Assembly: GCF_003063355.1 (NCBI RefSeq)
Contig: NZ_NESH01000001.1
Coordinates: 682,001 to 746,000, forward strand
Source: Limnohabitans sp. Bal53
GTDB lineage: Bacteria; Pseudomonadota; Gammaproteobacteria; Burkholderiales; Burkholderiaceae_C
Direction of reading: 5' to 3'
DNA length: 64,000 nt
Shown here: one piece after another, positions 25,945 to 36,270 of the stretch
Layout: each line of letters opens with the position of its first letter
Position numbering within the stretch: the stretch's first letter is position 1
Notes under the pieces: model-generated
What the model saw: the letters and a program-made list of their open reading frames with translations, nothing else
What the model was told of the DNA's origin: nothing
Database searches by the model: none
Translations under genes and position numbers: made by a program

Positions 25945-26544
25945 TCAGGGTCGCCGTGCAAAACGCAGCACGCGCCAGCCCAGCAAACCCGCCAAGATGC
26001 CCGCGTACACCAGCACCTCGTCAAAGTCCTGTTTGCCCGCACGCATCCACCAAAAGTGCAACACGGCGAGCACGGCCACCGCATAAACGCCCCGGTGCAG
26101 CAGTTGCCAGCGCCTGCCGCCCAGCCAACGCACGGCCTGGTTAAAAGAGGTGGCGGCCAGCGCCAACAAGATCACAAAAGCACTGAAACCCAACCAGATG
26201 AAGGGGCGCTTGAAGAGGTCTTGCAGCGTATCGGCCAAGTCAAAGCCCATGTCAAACCAGATGTAACACAACATGTGCAAACTGGCATAGCCAAACACCA
26301 GCAAGCCCAGCATGCGCCGAAACCGCAGCAACTCGGGCCAGCCCAGCCAAGTGCGCAAAGGAGTCACGGCCAGCACCACACACAGGCTGCGCAGTGTCCA
26401 GTCTCCCGTGGCGCGGATCAGGGCTTCGGCGGGGTTGGGACCCAGCTGATCCAACAGGGTTTGCGCCAGCAACCAAGCCCAAGGCATACAGCCGAGCACC
26501 AACAAAGCCCACCAAGCGGCGGGATGACGCAGCGCCGCCCTCAT
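25945..26544 (-). CDS. msrQ: Haem-binding membrane subunit MsrQ (YedZ)
   Basis: 199 residues with about six membrane helices. Haem-ligand histidines are in FGYASLHMLCYIWFD and in LHRGVYAVAVLAVLHFWWM. Family start TGDWTLRSLCVVLAVTPLR and RFRRMLGLLVFGYA. MsrQ passes electrons from the respiratory chain to MsrP, which repairs oxidised methionines in periplasmic proteins. It is 28 bases behind msrP in the same direction, the standard msrPQ order. Confidence 0.94.
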   Translation of the reverse strand: MRAALRHPAAWWALLVLGCMPWAWLLAQTLLDQLGPNPAEALIRATGDWTLRSLCVVLAVTPLRTWLGWPELLRFRRMLGLLVFGYASLHMLCYIWFDMGFDLADTLQDLFKRPFIWLGFSAFVILLALAATSFNQAVRWLGGRRWQLLHRGVYAVAVLAVLHFWWMRAGKQDFDEVLVYAGILAGLLGWRVLRFARRP

Positions 26545-26572
26545 CCTCTCAAGACCTTGGCCCGCAGCGGCA

Positions 26573-27568
<996 letters not shown>

Positions 27569-27795
27569 GGGACGGACCTGACTGTGAAATGCCTTGAAGC
27601 CATTGTGAACGGTACCAATCACTTTTGCACACAAGGGCCAAACACCCTGAAGCACGATGCCATCCGGGTGATGCCCACGATGGGCATACCTGCACAATGG
27701 ATGTTCGCTCGCACAGACGCATTCAAGGCCAGCGCCCGCGCCAAGGCCATGAAGCTGTCGTTAAAATGAAGGCCCATTTTGTCTTGACCAAGCCC

Positions 27796-28182
27796 ATGTC
27801 CAACCCAGCACTGATCGAAGTCGTTGATGACGATGCAGACGTCCGGCGCATGCTCAAGCTGGTTTTGGAGGCGCGTGGCTTCAAGGTCCGCACCCATGAT
27901 GGCGCTCATGCTTATCTGGCTGCAGAGCCCACGACCGAGCGGCGCGTGATGTTGCTCGATGTGCGCATGCCCAAAATGTCCGGCGTCGAACTGCAGGCCT
28001 TGATGGTCAAAACAGGGGACCGCATCCCGGTCATTTTTATGAGCGGCGAGAGCCTGCCCCATGAAAAGATGGCGGCGCAGCAATCGAACGCGGTCGCTTT
28101 CTTGTGGAAGCCCTTCAGAACCGAAGCCCTGCTTGATGCGGTCAGCCAAGGCCTGACGCTGTACGACCAGCAGTCAGGCTAA
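27796..28182 (+). CDS. Single-domain response regulator (FixJ/CheY-type receiver)
   Basis: 128 residues from the ATG at 27796; an ATG at 27766 would add ten. Receiver domain only: acidic pair in VVDDDADVRRML, phospho-acceptor aspartate in LLDVRMPKMSGVELQ, threonine/serine switch in VIFMSGE and lysine in AFLWKPFRTEALLDAV. No output domain is present. The FixJ-like loop MPKMSGVELQ and WKPF resemble receivers fused to LuxR domains, so the protein may act through another partner or as phosphate sink. It is isolated between msrP (divergent) and ccsB (convergent); no kinase gene is nearby. Neither start has a good ribosome binding site. Confidence 0.82.
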   Translation: MSNPALIEVVDDDADVRRMLKLVLEARGFKVRTHDGAHAYLAAEPTTERRVMLLDVRMPKMSGVELQALMVKTGDRIPVIFMSGESLPHEKMAAQQSNAVAFLWKPFRTEALLDAVSQGLTLYDQQSG

Positions 28183-28225
28183 GGGGCCAAGGCCTTGACG
28201 GGCAGCAGGGGCATCGCCCCCGAAA

Positions 28226-29536
28226 TTACAGCGTGCCGTAGCTGTGCAGACCGCTCAAGAACATGTTGACGCCCAAGAAGGCAAAGGTCGTGATACCCAA
28301 GCCCACCAGCGCCCACCAAGCGGCCACGGTGCCGCGCAGACCCTTCATGAGGCGCATGTGCAACCAGGCTGCGTAGTTCAGCCAAACGATCAGTGCCCAG
28401 GTCTCCTTAGGGTCCCAGCTCCAGTAGCCGCCCCAAGCCTCAGCTGCCCACAAGGCACCCAGTACCGTGGCGATGGTGAAGAAGGCAAAACCCACGGCAA
28501 TGGACTTGTACATCACATCGTCTAGGATTTCAAAAGAAGGCAGTCGCTCGGCAATGCGGCGACGGCCCAGCAAAATGCCCGCCACAATGAATGCCGACAC
28601 CCCAAAGTAAACCATCCAGTAACTGCTGGTCTGGTCGTTGGCCGATTGGCGAAACACCACCGGCTCAAAGCACAGCACAATGCCCAGCAGCCACAGAGGC
28701 GCCAGCTTGTACCAACGGGTCTCGGTGGCCTGCTGCTTGATCAGGTAGGCAAAGGCGACCATGGAGGCCAAGGCAAAGGTGCCATAACCAATGAAGTTGG
28801 CGGGGACATGGACCTTCATCCACCAGCTCTTGAGGGCGGGCACCAAGGGCTGGATTTCGTGGGCTTCACGCACCAACGTGTACCAAAGCAAAAAGCCCAC
28901 CGCCGCGCTGACCACCAGCATCACAAATGCGCCGAGAGCACGGGTTTTGTACTGCTCTTCGTAGTACAGGTAAAACGCTGCCGTCATCCAGCAGAACATG
29001 ACGAAGACTTCGTACAGGTTGCTCACCGGGATATGGCCGATGTCCGGGCCCAACTGGTGGCTTTCGTACCAACGCACCAAGGTGCCGATCAGGGCCAAAC
29101 CTACCGCCACCCAGGCCATGCGCGAGCCCAAAGACTCCATCGCGTCTGCCTGACCACGGATGAACACCCCCGCCCAATAAAAGACGGTGCTGATGAAAAA
29201 CAGCATGCTCATCCACAGGATGGCCGATTGGCTGGACAGGAAGTACTTCAATAAAAAGACCTGCTCAGCCCTTGCCAGGTCGCCTTGGTAGAGGTTGATG
29301 GCCAGCAAAGACAATCCCGCAACCACCAGCATCAAAGTACGCAGCGGGCGCCAGAACCAACCCAGCCAGATCACAGCCGGCAAGCTGCCGATCAGGATGG
29401 ACTGCTCGTACACATCCATCGCGTGCTGGTAACGGGTGAAGGCAAACACCGTGCCGAGCAGCGCCAGCAGGGCAAAACCCCAGTCGATGGCCGAACGGCT
29501 GGAAAAATAGCCAGGATTCAAAGTGACAGTTGTCAT
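28226..29536 (-). CDS. ccsB: System II cytochrome c biogenesis protein, WWD haem-handling subunit (CcsB in NCBI usage; ResC/CcsA in older usage)
   Basis: 436 residues with about eight to ten membrane helices. The tryptophan-rich haem loop WGGYWSWDPKETWAL is the diagnostic WWD motif; external histidines that hold haem are near RWYESHQLGPD and LNYAAWLHMR. It forms, with ResB, the haem exporter and synthetase of System II, attaching haem to CxxCH on the outside of the membrane. The start overlaps the resB stop by four bases (ATGA). The cognate acceptor, a c4-type cytochrome, is 2 kb upstream. Nomenclature differs between authors. Confidence 0.93.
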   Translation of the reverse strand: MTTVTLNPGYFSSRSAIDWGFALLALLGTVFAFTRYQHAMDVYEQSILIGSLPAVIWLGWFWRPLRTLMLVVAGLSLLAINLYQGDLARAEQVFLLKYFLSSQSAILWMSMLFFISTVFYWAGVFIRGQADAMESLGSRMAWVAVGLALIGTLVRWYESHQLGPDIGHIPVSNLYEVFVMFCWMTAAFYLYYEEQYKTRALGAFVMLVVSAAVGFLLWYTLVREAHEIQPLVPALKSWWMKVHVPANFIGYGTFALASMVAFAYLIKQQATETRWYKLAPLWLLGIVLCFEPVVFRQSANDQTSSYWMVYFGVSAFIVAGILLGRRRIAERLPSFEILDDVMYKSIAVGFAFFTIATVLGALWAAEAWGGYWSWDPKETWALIVWLNYAAWLHMRLMKGLRGTVAAWWALVGLGITTFAFLGVNMFLSGLHSYGTL

Positions 29537-31659
29537 GGTGTTTTCTCGGAGCGGCCCAGCAAGCGGGCACTCAGTTGGTCAAATTCACGGTCCACATCCA
29601 TGGTCTTGCGATTGGACGACAAGGCCACGCTTGCCTGGGAGCCTTCGCCCTGAGGCGACAGCCAAACCCACAAGCGACGGTCCCGAACATACAGCATTGC
29701 AAAAATACCCAGGATCAAAAGGGCACAGCCCAGATACACGATGGACTGACCCGGGGCCCTGGCCACCTGGAACACGCTCGCTTGCACTTGCTTGAAGTCT
29801 TTCAGCAAAAAAGTCATCGGTGCGGGGTAAAACGGCGCATCGGACAGGGCCAGCACCGCTTGTGTCATGAAGCCCTGGACCTGCGCATCTGGCAGCGGCT
29901 TGACACCGGCTTGCTCGCGGGCCACGGCATCGAGCTCGTACAAAGCCCCGTTCAAAATGCGCACAAACATTTCACCAGCACGGGGACGTTCAGCCTCGGG
30001 CACATTGGCTTCCAAGAAGTCTGCCAAGGCCTGCAAACCAGACACCGGTTTGCCTTGCACTTGTTCAAGCCCGGCAAACAGACCCAGCGAACGCGCGGCT
30101 GAATCTGCCAGTTGTTGGGTCAGCTCGGGGCGCTTGGGATCAACGGCCTTGCGGGCATAGCGCTGAACCGCGCGATCACGCAACTCAGGCGTGTCCAGGG
30201 CGGCACGCAGGCGAATGAAACCCGTCAGTTCGCTGTTTTCATCGGCCGGGGGACGCAGGTATCGGAAAGGCTCGCTGGGCACCTCGCGCATGCCCAACAA
30301 AAACACCGGCACACCATCGCCCGCATCCACAGGCAGCATGTAGTTGTTGTACTCACGCGCTTGGCCAGCGGCGTCGCGTAGCTTGTAGCTCACGCTCGGA
30401 CCCACGTTACGCAGTTCTTTGGTCTGGGTGGTTTTATGCCCCGCGCCCAAGCGCGCCTCCACAGAACTGCGCAAATCGACCTTGCGAACATCCACCGCCG
30501 TGCCATTGAGACCTTCGCCACTGGACATGTTTTCCACGTTGATCACGCGCAGCCCGGTGAACTCCAGGCTCATTTTTTCGTTGCCATTGGTCAGGTCGGT
30601 GCTGCCGCCAATGGTGCCTTCCACCTCAAAAGATTGGGTGGCAGCCGCTATGGGAACGGCTTGCAGCTTGACGCTGGAGCCACCGTCGTCAAAGCTGGAC
30701 TGGTAAATGTTGATGCCCTTGAAGCTGGCCGGGTGGTTCACCTCAACCCGCGCTTCGCGCTTCTCGCCCGTGGCCTTGTCGTGGATGATGATGTCGCTGG
30801 CAAAGAGCTTGGGCATGCCCGTCGAGTAGTACTCGACGATGAACTTTTTAAGCTCAATGACAAAGGGCAGGTCTTGCAGCAAGATGCCATTGGATTGGTT
30901 CAAGATGGCCGTGCCCGAGGCTGTGTCTTCGGCCACCAGCAAGTTGGCGCGGAAGGCCGGGTTGCGTTCGGACAGGCGGTGCTGGGCGGGCACATCGGCG
31001 ATCAGGCCGCCACCGTTGTAGATCTCCTTGCCACCAAACCACATCTGAGCGCGCACCGCCAGGTCGCCGTCCAGCAAGCCGCCCACACACACCAGCACGA
31101 TGGCCGAGTGCGCCGCGATGTAACCGATCTTGTTGGCAGCTCCCGCCTTGGCCGCCAGCATCCAGCCTTTGCCCGAGGGGGTGTCGCGCTCTTGCAGCTT
31201 GACCTTCCAGCCGCCAGTGGCCAGCAGGGCCCCCAGGCGCTTGGCGGCAGCCTCAGGCGCTTCGTTCAAATGGCCTTCGGCCTTGTGGTGGAAGGCCTTG
31301 AGACTTTGCTCGCGAATATTTTCCTTGTAGTTCTTCAGATCCACCAGGATCTTGGGCGTGTTGCGGGCGATGCACAAGCTGGTGCTGACCACCAAGAACG
31401 CCAGAATCAACAAGAACCACCAGGCGCTGTAGACGGTGTTGAGCTTGAGGGTGGCAAACAACTCGGCCCAAAACGGCCCGAACTGGTTGATGTAGTTGTT
31501 GGTGGGCTCGTTTTGCTTGAGCACCGTGCCGATCACCGAGGCGATACAGATGATCGTCAACAAGGAAATGGCAAACCGCATGGACGACAGCAACTCGATC
31601 ACAACCTGCCCTCGGGGCGAGCTGCGCTCGGATTCAGGGCTGGATGCAACAGTCGTCAT
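29533..31659 (-). CDS. resB: System II cytochrome c biogenesis protein ResB (Ccs1)
   Basis: 708 residues from the ATG at 31659. N-terminal membrane segment LLSSMRFAISLLTIICIASVIGTVLKQ followed by three further helices (AWWFLLILAFLVVSTSLCIARNTPKIL; near residue 145-170; and a last one near 660-680, VYLGCALLILGIFAML). A large periplasmic domain lies between, with YYSTGMPKLFASDI and NHPASFKGINIYQSSF, the typical ResB block. It is the partner of the WWD protein in haem delivery. Upstream of it is a 197-base gap and then the cytochrome c4 gene. Confidence 0.93.
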   Translation of the reverse strand: MTTVASSPESERSSPRGQVVIELLSSMRFAISLLTIICIASVIGTVLKQNEPTNNYINQFGPFWAELFATLKLNTVYSAWWFLLILAFLVVSTSLCIARNTPKILVDLKNYKENIREQSLKAFHHKAEGHLNEAPEAAAKRLGALLATGGWKVKLQERDTPSGKGWMLAAKAGAANKIGYIAAHSAIVLVCVGGLLDGDLAVRAQMWFGGKEIYNGGGLIADVPAQHRLSERNPAFRANLLVAEDTASGTAILNQSNGILLQDLPFVIELKKFIVEYYSTGMPKLFASDIIIHDKATGEKREARVEVNHPASFKGINIYQSSFDDGGSSVKLQAVPIAAATQSFEVEGTIGGSTDLTNGNEKMSLEFTGLRVINVENMSSGEGLNGTAVDVRKVDLRSSVEARLGAGHKTTQTKELRNVGPSVSYKLRDAAGQAREYNNYMLPVDAGDGVPVFLLGMREVPSEPFRYLRPPADENSELTGFIRLRAALDTPELRDRAVQRYARKAVDPKRPELTQQLADSAARSLGLFAGLEQVQGKPVSGLQALADFLEANVPEAERPRAGEMFVRILNGALYELDAVAREQAGVKPLPDAQVQGFMTQAVLALSDAPFYPAPMTFLLKDFKQVQASVFQVARAPGQSIVYLGCALLILGIFAMLYVRDRRLWVWLSPQGEGSQASVALSSNRKTMDVDREFDQLSARLLGRSEKTP

Positions 31660-31856
31660 GGGATGGAAAAAAATGATGCAGACAAGGAAATGGCGGGCAG
31701 TGCCCGCCACAAACGATCAAGACCGGAAAACCGGCCTTGGAACATGTCATATCAGCCGGTCCTTAATTGTGCCCCAGGGTTGCGACATTGGGCTGAAAAC
31801 CCCTTGAAGTCCACAGGGCAAAACCGACACACGCAGGGTCAAGCCCGGCCAGACAC

Positions 31857-32489
31857 TCAGCGAAGACCAGCGATGTAATCCGACACCGCCTTGATTTCGC
31901 GGTCGTTCATCTTGGCGGCAACTTGTGTCATTTGCAGGTTGTTCTTGCGCACACCCTCGCGGAACATGATCAACTGAGCGGCTGTGTATTCAGCGTGCTG
32001 ACCGGACAAACGGGGGTACTGCGAGGGCATGCCTGCACCGTTGGGCGAATGGCAGCTCACGCAAGCGGCAATTTGACGGTCAGGGATGCCACCGCGGTAG
32101 ATGCGCTCGCCCCATGCCACTGTGTCTTTTTCCTTGGCAAAACCAGGTTTGGCTTGCTTGGAAGCCAACCAAAAAGCGATGTTGCGCATGTCGTCATCGC
32201 TCAAGGCGGCGACCATGCCGCTCATCACGGCGTTGGCGCGCTTGCCCGATTTGAATTCCTGCAATTGCTTGAGCAGGTATTCGGGGTGCTGCTGGGCCAA
32301 CTTGGGATTGGCTGGCGTGCTGGAGTTGCCGTCTGCCGCGTGGCAAGCCACACAAGCCTGACTGAAAATGGCTTCACCTTTTGCCAAATCGGGTTTAGCG
32401 GCCTTAGGGGCCGGGCCAGCAGCCAAGGCAGAACCGGCCACGAAAGCGGCCGACAGGACGGTGATCAAGAGAGAGGAAATCGACTTCAT
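31857..32489 (-). CDS. Cytochrome c4-type dihaem protein
   Basis: 210 residues from the ATG at 32489, with a signal peptide ending in AGSALAA. Two haem-binding motifs, CVACH and CVSCH, each in a ~95-residue half of a cytochrome c553/c4 repeat: ANPKLAQQHPEYLLKQLQEFKSGKR in the first, YPRLSGQHAEYTAAQLIMFREG in the second. Methionine ligands are in AVMSGMVAAL and NNLQMTQVAAKM. Periplasmic electron carrier to terminal oxidases. Same strand as resB and ccsB, so its maturation genes are downstream. The start of the opposite gene engB is 87 bases away. Confidence 0.92.
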   Translation of the reverse strand: MKSISSLLITVLSAAFVAGSALAAGPAPKAAKPDLAKGEAIFSQACVACHAADGNSSTPANPKLAQQHPEYLLKQLQEFKSGKRANAVMSGMVAALSDDDMRNIAFWLASKQAKPGFAKEKDTVAWGERIYRGGIPDRQIAACVSCHSPNGAGMPSQYPRLSGQHAEYTAAQLIMFREGVRKNNLQMTQVAAKMNDREIKAVSDYIAGLR

Positions 32490-32576
32490 GGCGTGTTCCA
32501 AGAGTTGGCGCAAAACCCAAGGATTCTACAATGAGGTCCGCGTCAGTTTCCTGACGACCCAAGGTATCCCTGATTT

Positions 32577-33362
32577 ATGAGCTCCCGCCCCCACGTTCGC
32601 GTGCCTGCCCGCCCCCCCAAAGCCCCGAGCGCCAGCTCGGCCGTGGCCAGCGCAGCGCCAACCATTGCCTCCCCTGCCGCCGTCACGCCCATGGGCTGGA
32701 TGCACACTGCTCGCTTTTTGACCACCGCCGCGCAACTGCACCATTTGCCTGCGATGGACACCCCCGAAATTGCTTTTGTGGGCCGCTCCAACGCCGGCAA
32801 ATCCACCTGCATCAACACCTTGACGCAGAAAAAACAGCTGGCCTTTGCCTCTAAAAAACCCGGCCGAACCCAGCACATCAACCTGTTTGCGCTGGGCAAG
32901 CAAGGCGTCACCGACGCGGTGCTGGCCGATCTGCCCGGCTACGGCTACGCTGCCGTGGCCAAGATGGACAAGCTGCGCTGGCAGCAGGTCATGGCCAACT
33001 ATTTGGTCAGCCGCGACAACCTGACCGGCATCGTCATGATGTGCGACCCGCGCCACGGCCTGACCGAGCTCGATGACATCCTGCTGGAAGTGATCCGCCC
33101 CCGCGTCGAAGAGGGCCTGAAGTTCCTGATCATCTTGACCAAGGCCGACAAACTCACCCGCGCCGAGCAGGCCAAGGCCTTGTCGATTGCGCGACTGCAG
33201 GCCGGCGGTGGCGAAGTCAAACTCTTTTCAGCCCTGAAAAAACAAGGTGTGGACGAGGTGGCCCAACTGCTGTGGGACTGGACCCACCCTGCTGGCGGCG
33301 CTGCGGCAGCAGCCCCAGCCGCCGAGCCACCCGAAGACGAACCCGAAGCCCTGGACGAGTGA
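32577..33362 (+). CDS. engB: Ribosome biogenesis GTPase EngB (YihA/YsxC)
   Basis: 261 residues. GTPase motifs G1 GRSNAGKST, G3 DLPGYGYA, G4 TKADK and G5 FSALK; between them FASKKPGRTQHINLFAL is typical of EngB. About 40 N-terminal residues and a C-terminal tail are Ala/Pro/Glu-rich low-complexity stretches not found in E. coli EngB (about 210 residues). It acts in 50S subunit assembly. The divergent start is 87 bases from cytochrome c4. Confidence 0.94.
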   Translation: MSSRPHVRVPARPPKAPSASSAVASAAPTIASPAAVTPMGWMHTARFLTTAAQLHHLPAMDTPEIAFVGRSNAGKSTCINTLTQKKQLAFASKKPGRTQHINLFALGKQGVTDAVLADLPGYGYAAVAKMDKLRWQQVMANYLVSRDNLTGIVMMCDPRHGLTELDDILLEVIRPRVEEGLKFLIILTKADKLTRAEQAKALSIARLQAGGGEVKLFSALKKQGVDEVAQLLWDWTHPAGGAAAAAPAAEPPEDEPEALDE

Positions 33363-33413
33363 GCCTGCGCTGAACACAGCCACGGCCCACCGCCTCTCAA
33401 GGAGTGATCCGCC

Positions 33414-34391
33414 GTGAATCCCCACATCCAGACCTGGCAGCAAGCGCTGCCCCACGGCATCACGCTGAGCTGCCGTGCCTGCGGCAAGCCGGGCCGCCCG
33501 GTGCTGCTTTTTTTACACGGTTTTCCAGAAGGGGCCTGGGTCTGGGACCCTTTGCTGCTGCATTTCTCCCAACCCGAAAACGGCGGCTACCGCTGTGTGG
33601 CCCCCAACTTGCGCGGCTACGAACGCTCCAGCGCCCCCGATGACGTGAAGGCCTACCGCGCCAAACACCTGGTACAGGACATCGTGGCCCTGATCGAGAG
33701 CGAATGCGGCCCCCTCCCGGACGGCCAACCCCTGGCCGCCCTGATCGCCCACGACTGGGGCGGCGCAGTGGCCTGGAGCCTGGCCAACCAGCACCCGGAT
33801 CGCCTGCGCCAACTGGTCATCATCAACTCGCCCCACCCCGGCCCCTTCCTGCAGGCCTTGCAACACGACACGGCGCAGCAAGCGGCCAGCGCCTACATGA
33901 ATTTTCTGGTCCAACCCGAAGCGGCGGCGCAGTTGGCAGCCAATGATTTTGAGCGTCTGTTCGGCTTTTTAACGGGCCAAGACACGTCTTTGCCATCCCT
34001 CACCGCGCCAACGACAGACAGCTCTGCCCACTGGCTCACACCTGCCGTGAGAGCGCAATACCGCGATGTCTGGCAGCACGGGCTACAAGGCGGCCTGAAC
34101 TACTACCGCGCATCACCCCTGCGCCCGGCGACCACCGATGACCCGGGTGCCAGCGCCGTGCAGATTCCGCCTGAGGCGCTGCGCATTGATGTGCCCACGC
34201 TGGTGCTCTGGGCCCAGGACGATGTGGCCTTGCTGCCCTGCCTGACCGAAGGCTTGGACGCGCACATCCCTGATCTGAAACGGGTACCGATCGAGCGGGC
34301 CACGCACTGGGTGGTGCACGAGCAACCCGAACGCGTCATCGCCGAAATCGCGGGCTTTCTTCAGCCACAAGCCCCTCGGCCAACTCAATAA
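33414..34391 (+). CDS. Alpha/beta hydrolase, epoxide hydrolase/haloalkane dehalogenase-like
   Basis: 325 residues with a GTG start preceded by AAGGAG at the proper distance. Oxyanion HGFPEGAWVWD, nucleophile elbow AHDWGGAVAW with aspartate rather than serine, acidic residue in VLWAQDDVALLP and catalytic His in RATHWVVHEQPE. An Asp nucleophile places it with epoxide hydrolases, haloalkane dehalogenases and fluoroacetate dehalogenases. Actual substrate unknown. It follows engB by 51 bases and ends seven bases inside the 3' end of the convergent acyltransferase gene. Confidence 0.85.
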   Translation: MNPHIQTWQQALPHGITLSCRACGKPGRPVLLFLHGFPEGAWVWDPLLLHFSQPENGGYRCVAPNLRGYERSSAPDDVKAYRAKHLVQDIVALIESECGPLPDGQPLAALIAHDWGGAVAWSLANQHPDRLRQLVIINSPHPGPFLQALQHDTAQQAASAYMNFLVQPEAAAQLAANDFERLFGFLTGQDTSLPSLTAPTTDSSAHWLTPAVRAQYRDVWQHGLQGGLNYYRASPLRPATTDDPGASAVQIPPEALRIDVPTLVLWAQDDVALLPCLTEGLDAHIPDLKRVPIERATHWVVHEQPERVIAEIAGFLQPQAPRPTQ

Positions 34392-35245
34392 AAACCCGGT
34401 TCGCCCTCGGGCCGGGTCTTGAAGCGCTTGTGCACCCAGTAGTACTGCTCGGGCATGGTGTCGATCAGGGTCTGCAGTTCTCGGTTCATGCGGGCGGTGT
34501 CGGCCTCAGCGTCATCGCTGGGAAAATCCGCCCACAGCGGCCCCAGCTCCAAACAGTAGCCCTGCGCGGTCATGCGCGTGGCCACCGTCATCACCCGGGC
34601 CCGCCCCAAGCGCGCAAAGCGCGACAGCGATGGCACCGTCGCCGCTTGCACGCCATAAAAGGGCACAAATACCGACTCCTTGCGTCCGAAATCCATGTCC
34701 GGTAACAAATACAGCTTGTCCCCTTGGCGCAAGCCCGACACGATCTGCTTGACCCCCTGGTGGCGGAAATACAGTTTGACCTGACCGGACCGGTTGCGCC
34801 CTTGGCGCACCCACTCGTCGAGGGCTGCATTGCGCTGGCGCACATAAATGCTGGCCATGTGCACGCCATGCAGCTGGGTCAGGGCGCTGCCGCCAGCGTC
34901 CAGCCCCACAAAGTGGGGTGCCAACATCACCACGGGCTCGGGCCCGAGCAAGGACGTCACATCGCCTTGCAGCTGCAAACGCCTGCGCAGCTGCGTCGGC
35001 GAGCCGTGCCAAAGCCATGACCGGTCAAGCAGCGACTGCGCCACACCCACAAAGTGTCTGCGGGCCAAGTGAGCGCGCTGGCGGGGCGTTTTTTGCGGAA
35101 AACACAAGGCCAGATTGACCTGCACAATGCGCCGCCGAGACAGGGCCAAGGCCCACAGCACATGACCCAATGCCCAGCCCAAAGCGCGCAAGGCGCCCAA
35201 GGGCCAAGGCGCCAACAAGCGCATGAGCAAAACCACTGGGTGCAT
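34385..35245 (-). CDS. Lipid A biosynthesis acyltransferase (LpxL/LpxM family), second gene
   Basis: 286 residues from the ATG at 35245, which overlaps the preceding gene's stop by one base (ATGA-type). LpxL_LpxM family: membrane anchor LLAPWPLGALRALGWALGHVLWAL, RRRIVQVNLALCFP, catalytic HX4D in LAPHFVGLDAGG, YVRQRNAALDEWVRQGR and the LLPDMDFGRKESVFVPFYG block. Its relatives add secondary acyl chains to Kdo2-lipid IVA at the inner membrane. The paired upstream gene is a paralogue with HX4E. Confidence 0.88.
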   Translation of the reverse strand: MHPVVLLMRLLAPWPLGALRALGWALGHVLWALALSRRRIVQVNLALCFPQKTPRQRAHLARRHFVGVAQSLLDRSWLWHGSPTQLRRRLQLQGDVTSLLGPEPVVMLAPHFVGLDAGGSALTQLHGVHMASIYVRQRNAALDEWVRQGRNRSGQVKLYFRHQGVKQIVSGLRQGDKLYLLPDMDFGRKESVFVPFYGVQAATVPSLSRFARLGRARVMTVATRMTAQGYCLELGPLWADFPSDDAEADTARMNRELQTLIDTMPEQYYWVHKRFKTRPEGEPGFY

Positions 35246-36075
35246 CAGGCGTCCTTGCGCGGTGCTTTGTAGCGGGCATAACCCCACAAATACTGTTGCG
35301 GACAAGCCAGCACCATGGCCTCCATGGCCTGGTTGATCTGCACCACCGCCGTTTCCAGGTCGGCAGACAAATCGTGGCCCAGAGGCTGGGTGTGCAAGCG
35401 GTAGCCACGGCCCCAGGACAAACGTTCACCCCAAATGAGCACCACCTTGGCCCCGGTTTGCAAGGCCAGCCGGGCCGCCAGTGTCATGGTGTATGCCGGC
35501 TTTCCAAAGTAAGGGGCCCATTGGCCCATGCCCTCGGGCGGCACCTGGTCGGGCAACAAACCCACGGCCTCCCCCGCTCGCAAGGCCTTGATCATCTGGC
35601 GCACCCCTGCCAGCGTGGTCGGCACGGCCTGCAAACCCGGCCGGTTGCGCGCCAAGGCCATCACCTCATTCAAGGCCGCCAAGCGTGCCGGGCGGTACAA
35701 AACCGTCAACTGCCCATGTTGCGCCCCAAAGCGCAACGCCAGCGCCTGGGCTGTGATCTCAAAGCAGCCCATGTGCGGCGTGAGGAACAACACGCCTTGG
35801 CCTTGGGCATAGGCCTGCGCTGCAGCCCGGTCATCGGCCCAAACCAGCGGCGGCGTGCGGCCCAGCCACAAACGCGGCAACTCGGCCGACATGCACCCGG
35901 CCTGCCCCACCGCACCGAGCACAGCACGCCAGCCCAGCCCGGCTTGCCGGGCGTTGTCTAGAAAACGGCGGCGATAGCGCCCCGACAACAGCCACGCAGC
36001 CCACCCCCCCAACCATCCGAGGGCGTGCAATGCCCACAAGGGCCAACGTGAGAAAAAACGAAACCAGCGCAGCAT
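35245..36075 (-). CDS. Lipid A biosynthesis acyltransferase (LpxL/LpxM family), first gene
   Basis: 276 residues. Membrane anchor RWPLWALHALGWLGGWAAWLL, RRRFLDNARQAGL, catalytic HX4E in LTPHMGCFEITA, YRPARLAALNEVM, LLPDQVPPEGMGQWAPYFGKPAYTM region and a C-terminal QYLWGYARYK motif. It is first of a two-gene operon with the HX4D paralogue, and neighbours upstream are the MerR-like regulator region. Both probably complete lipid A acylation; which is lauroyl- and which myristoyl-type cannot be told. Confidence 0.88.
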   Translation of the reverse strand: MLRWFRFFSRWPLWALHALGWLGGWAAWLLSGRYRRRFLDNARQAGLGWRAVLGAVGQAGCMSAELPRLWLGRTPPLVWADDRAAAQAYAQGQGVLFLTPHMGCFEITAQALALRFGAQHGQLTVLYRPARLAALNEVMALARNRPGLQAVPTTLAGVRQMIKALRAGEAVGLLPDQVPPEGMGQWAPYFGKPAYTMTLAARLALQTGAKVVLIWGERLSWGRGYRLHTQPLGHDLSADLETAVVQINQAMEAMVLACPQQYLWGYARYKAPRKDA

Positions 36076-36149
36076 AGGGGGGTGATTTTGCCTTGAAGCT
36101 GCGCACCTTGACGCCGCGGCCTGGACCTGCCGCTGCCGCTGATCGGCAC

Positions 36150-36181
36150 TACCGGTTTATGACCCACCTTTTACCGGTTCA
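36150..36181. promoter_or_regulatory. Two direct TACCGGTT repeats, 22 bases apart
   Basis: TACCGGTTTA at 36150-36159 and TACCGGTTCA at 36172-36181, spaced two helical turns, 90-120 bases before the HTH gene at 36271. ACCGGT is itself palindromic. Spacing suits side-by-side binding of a regulator, possibly the HTH protein on its own promoter or a repressor of the acyltransferase pair. Confidence 0.3.
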
Positions 36182-36270
36182 CCCAGAGCCCCAATTTCGC
36201 CTGGGCCGCCTAGCATTGAAATGGCACAAACCCCCCATCCGATTGAATTGACCTCCAAGGCCCCTGCACC

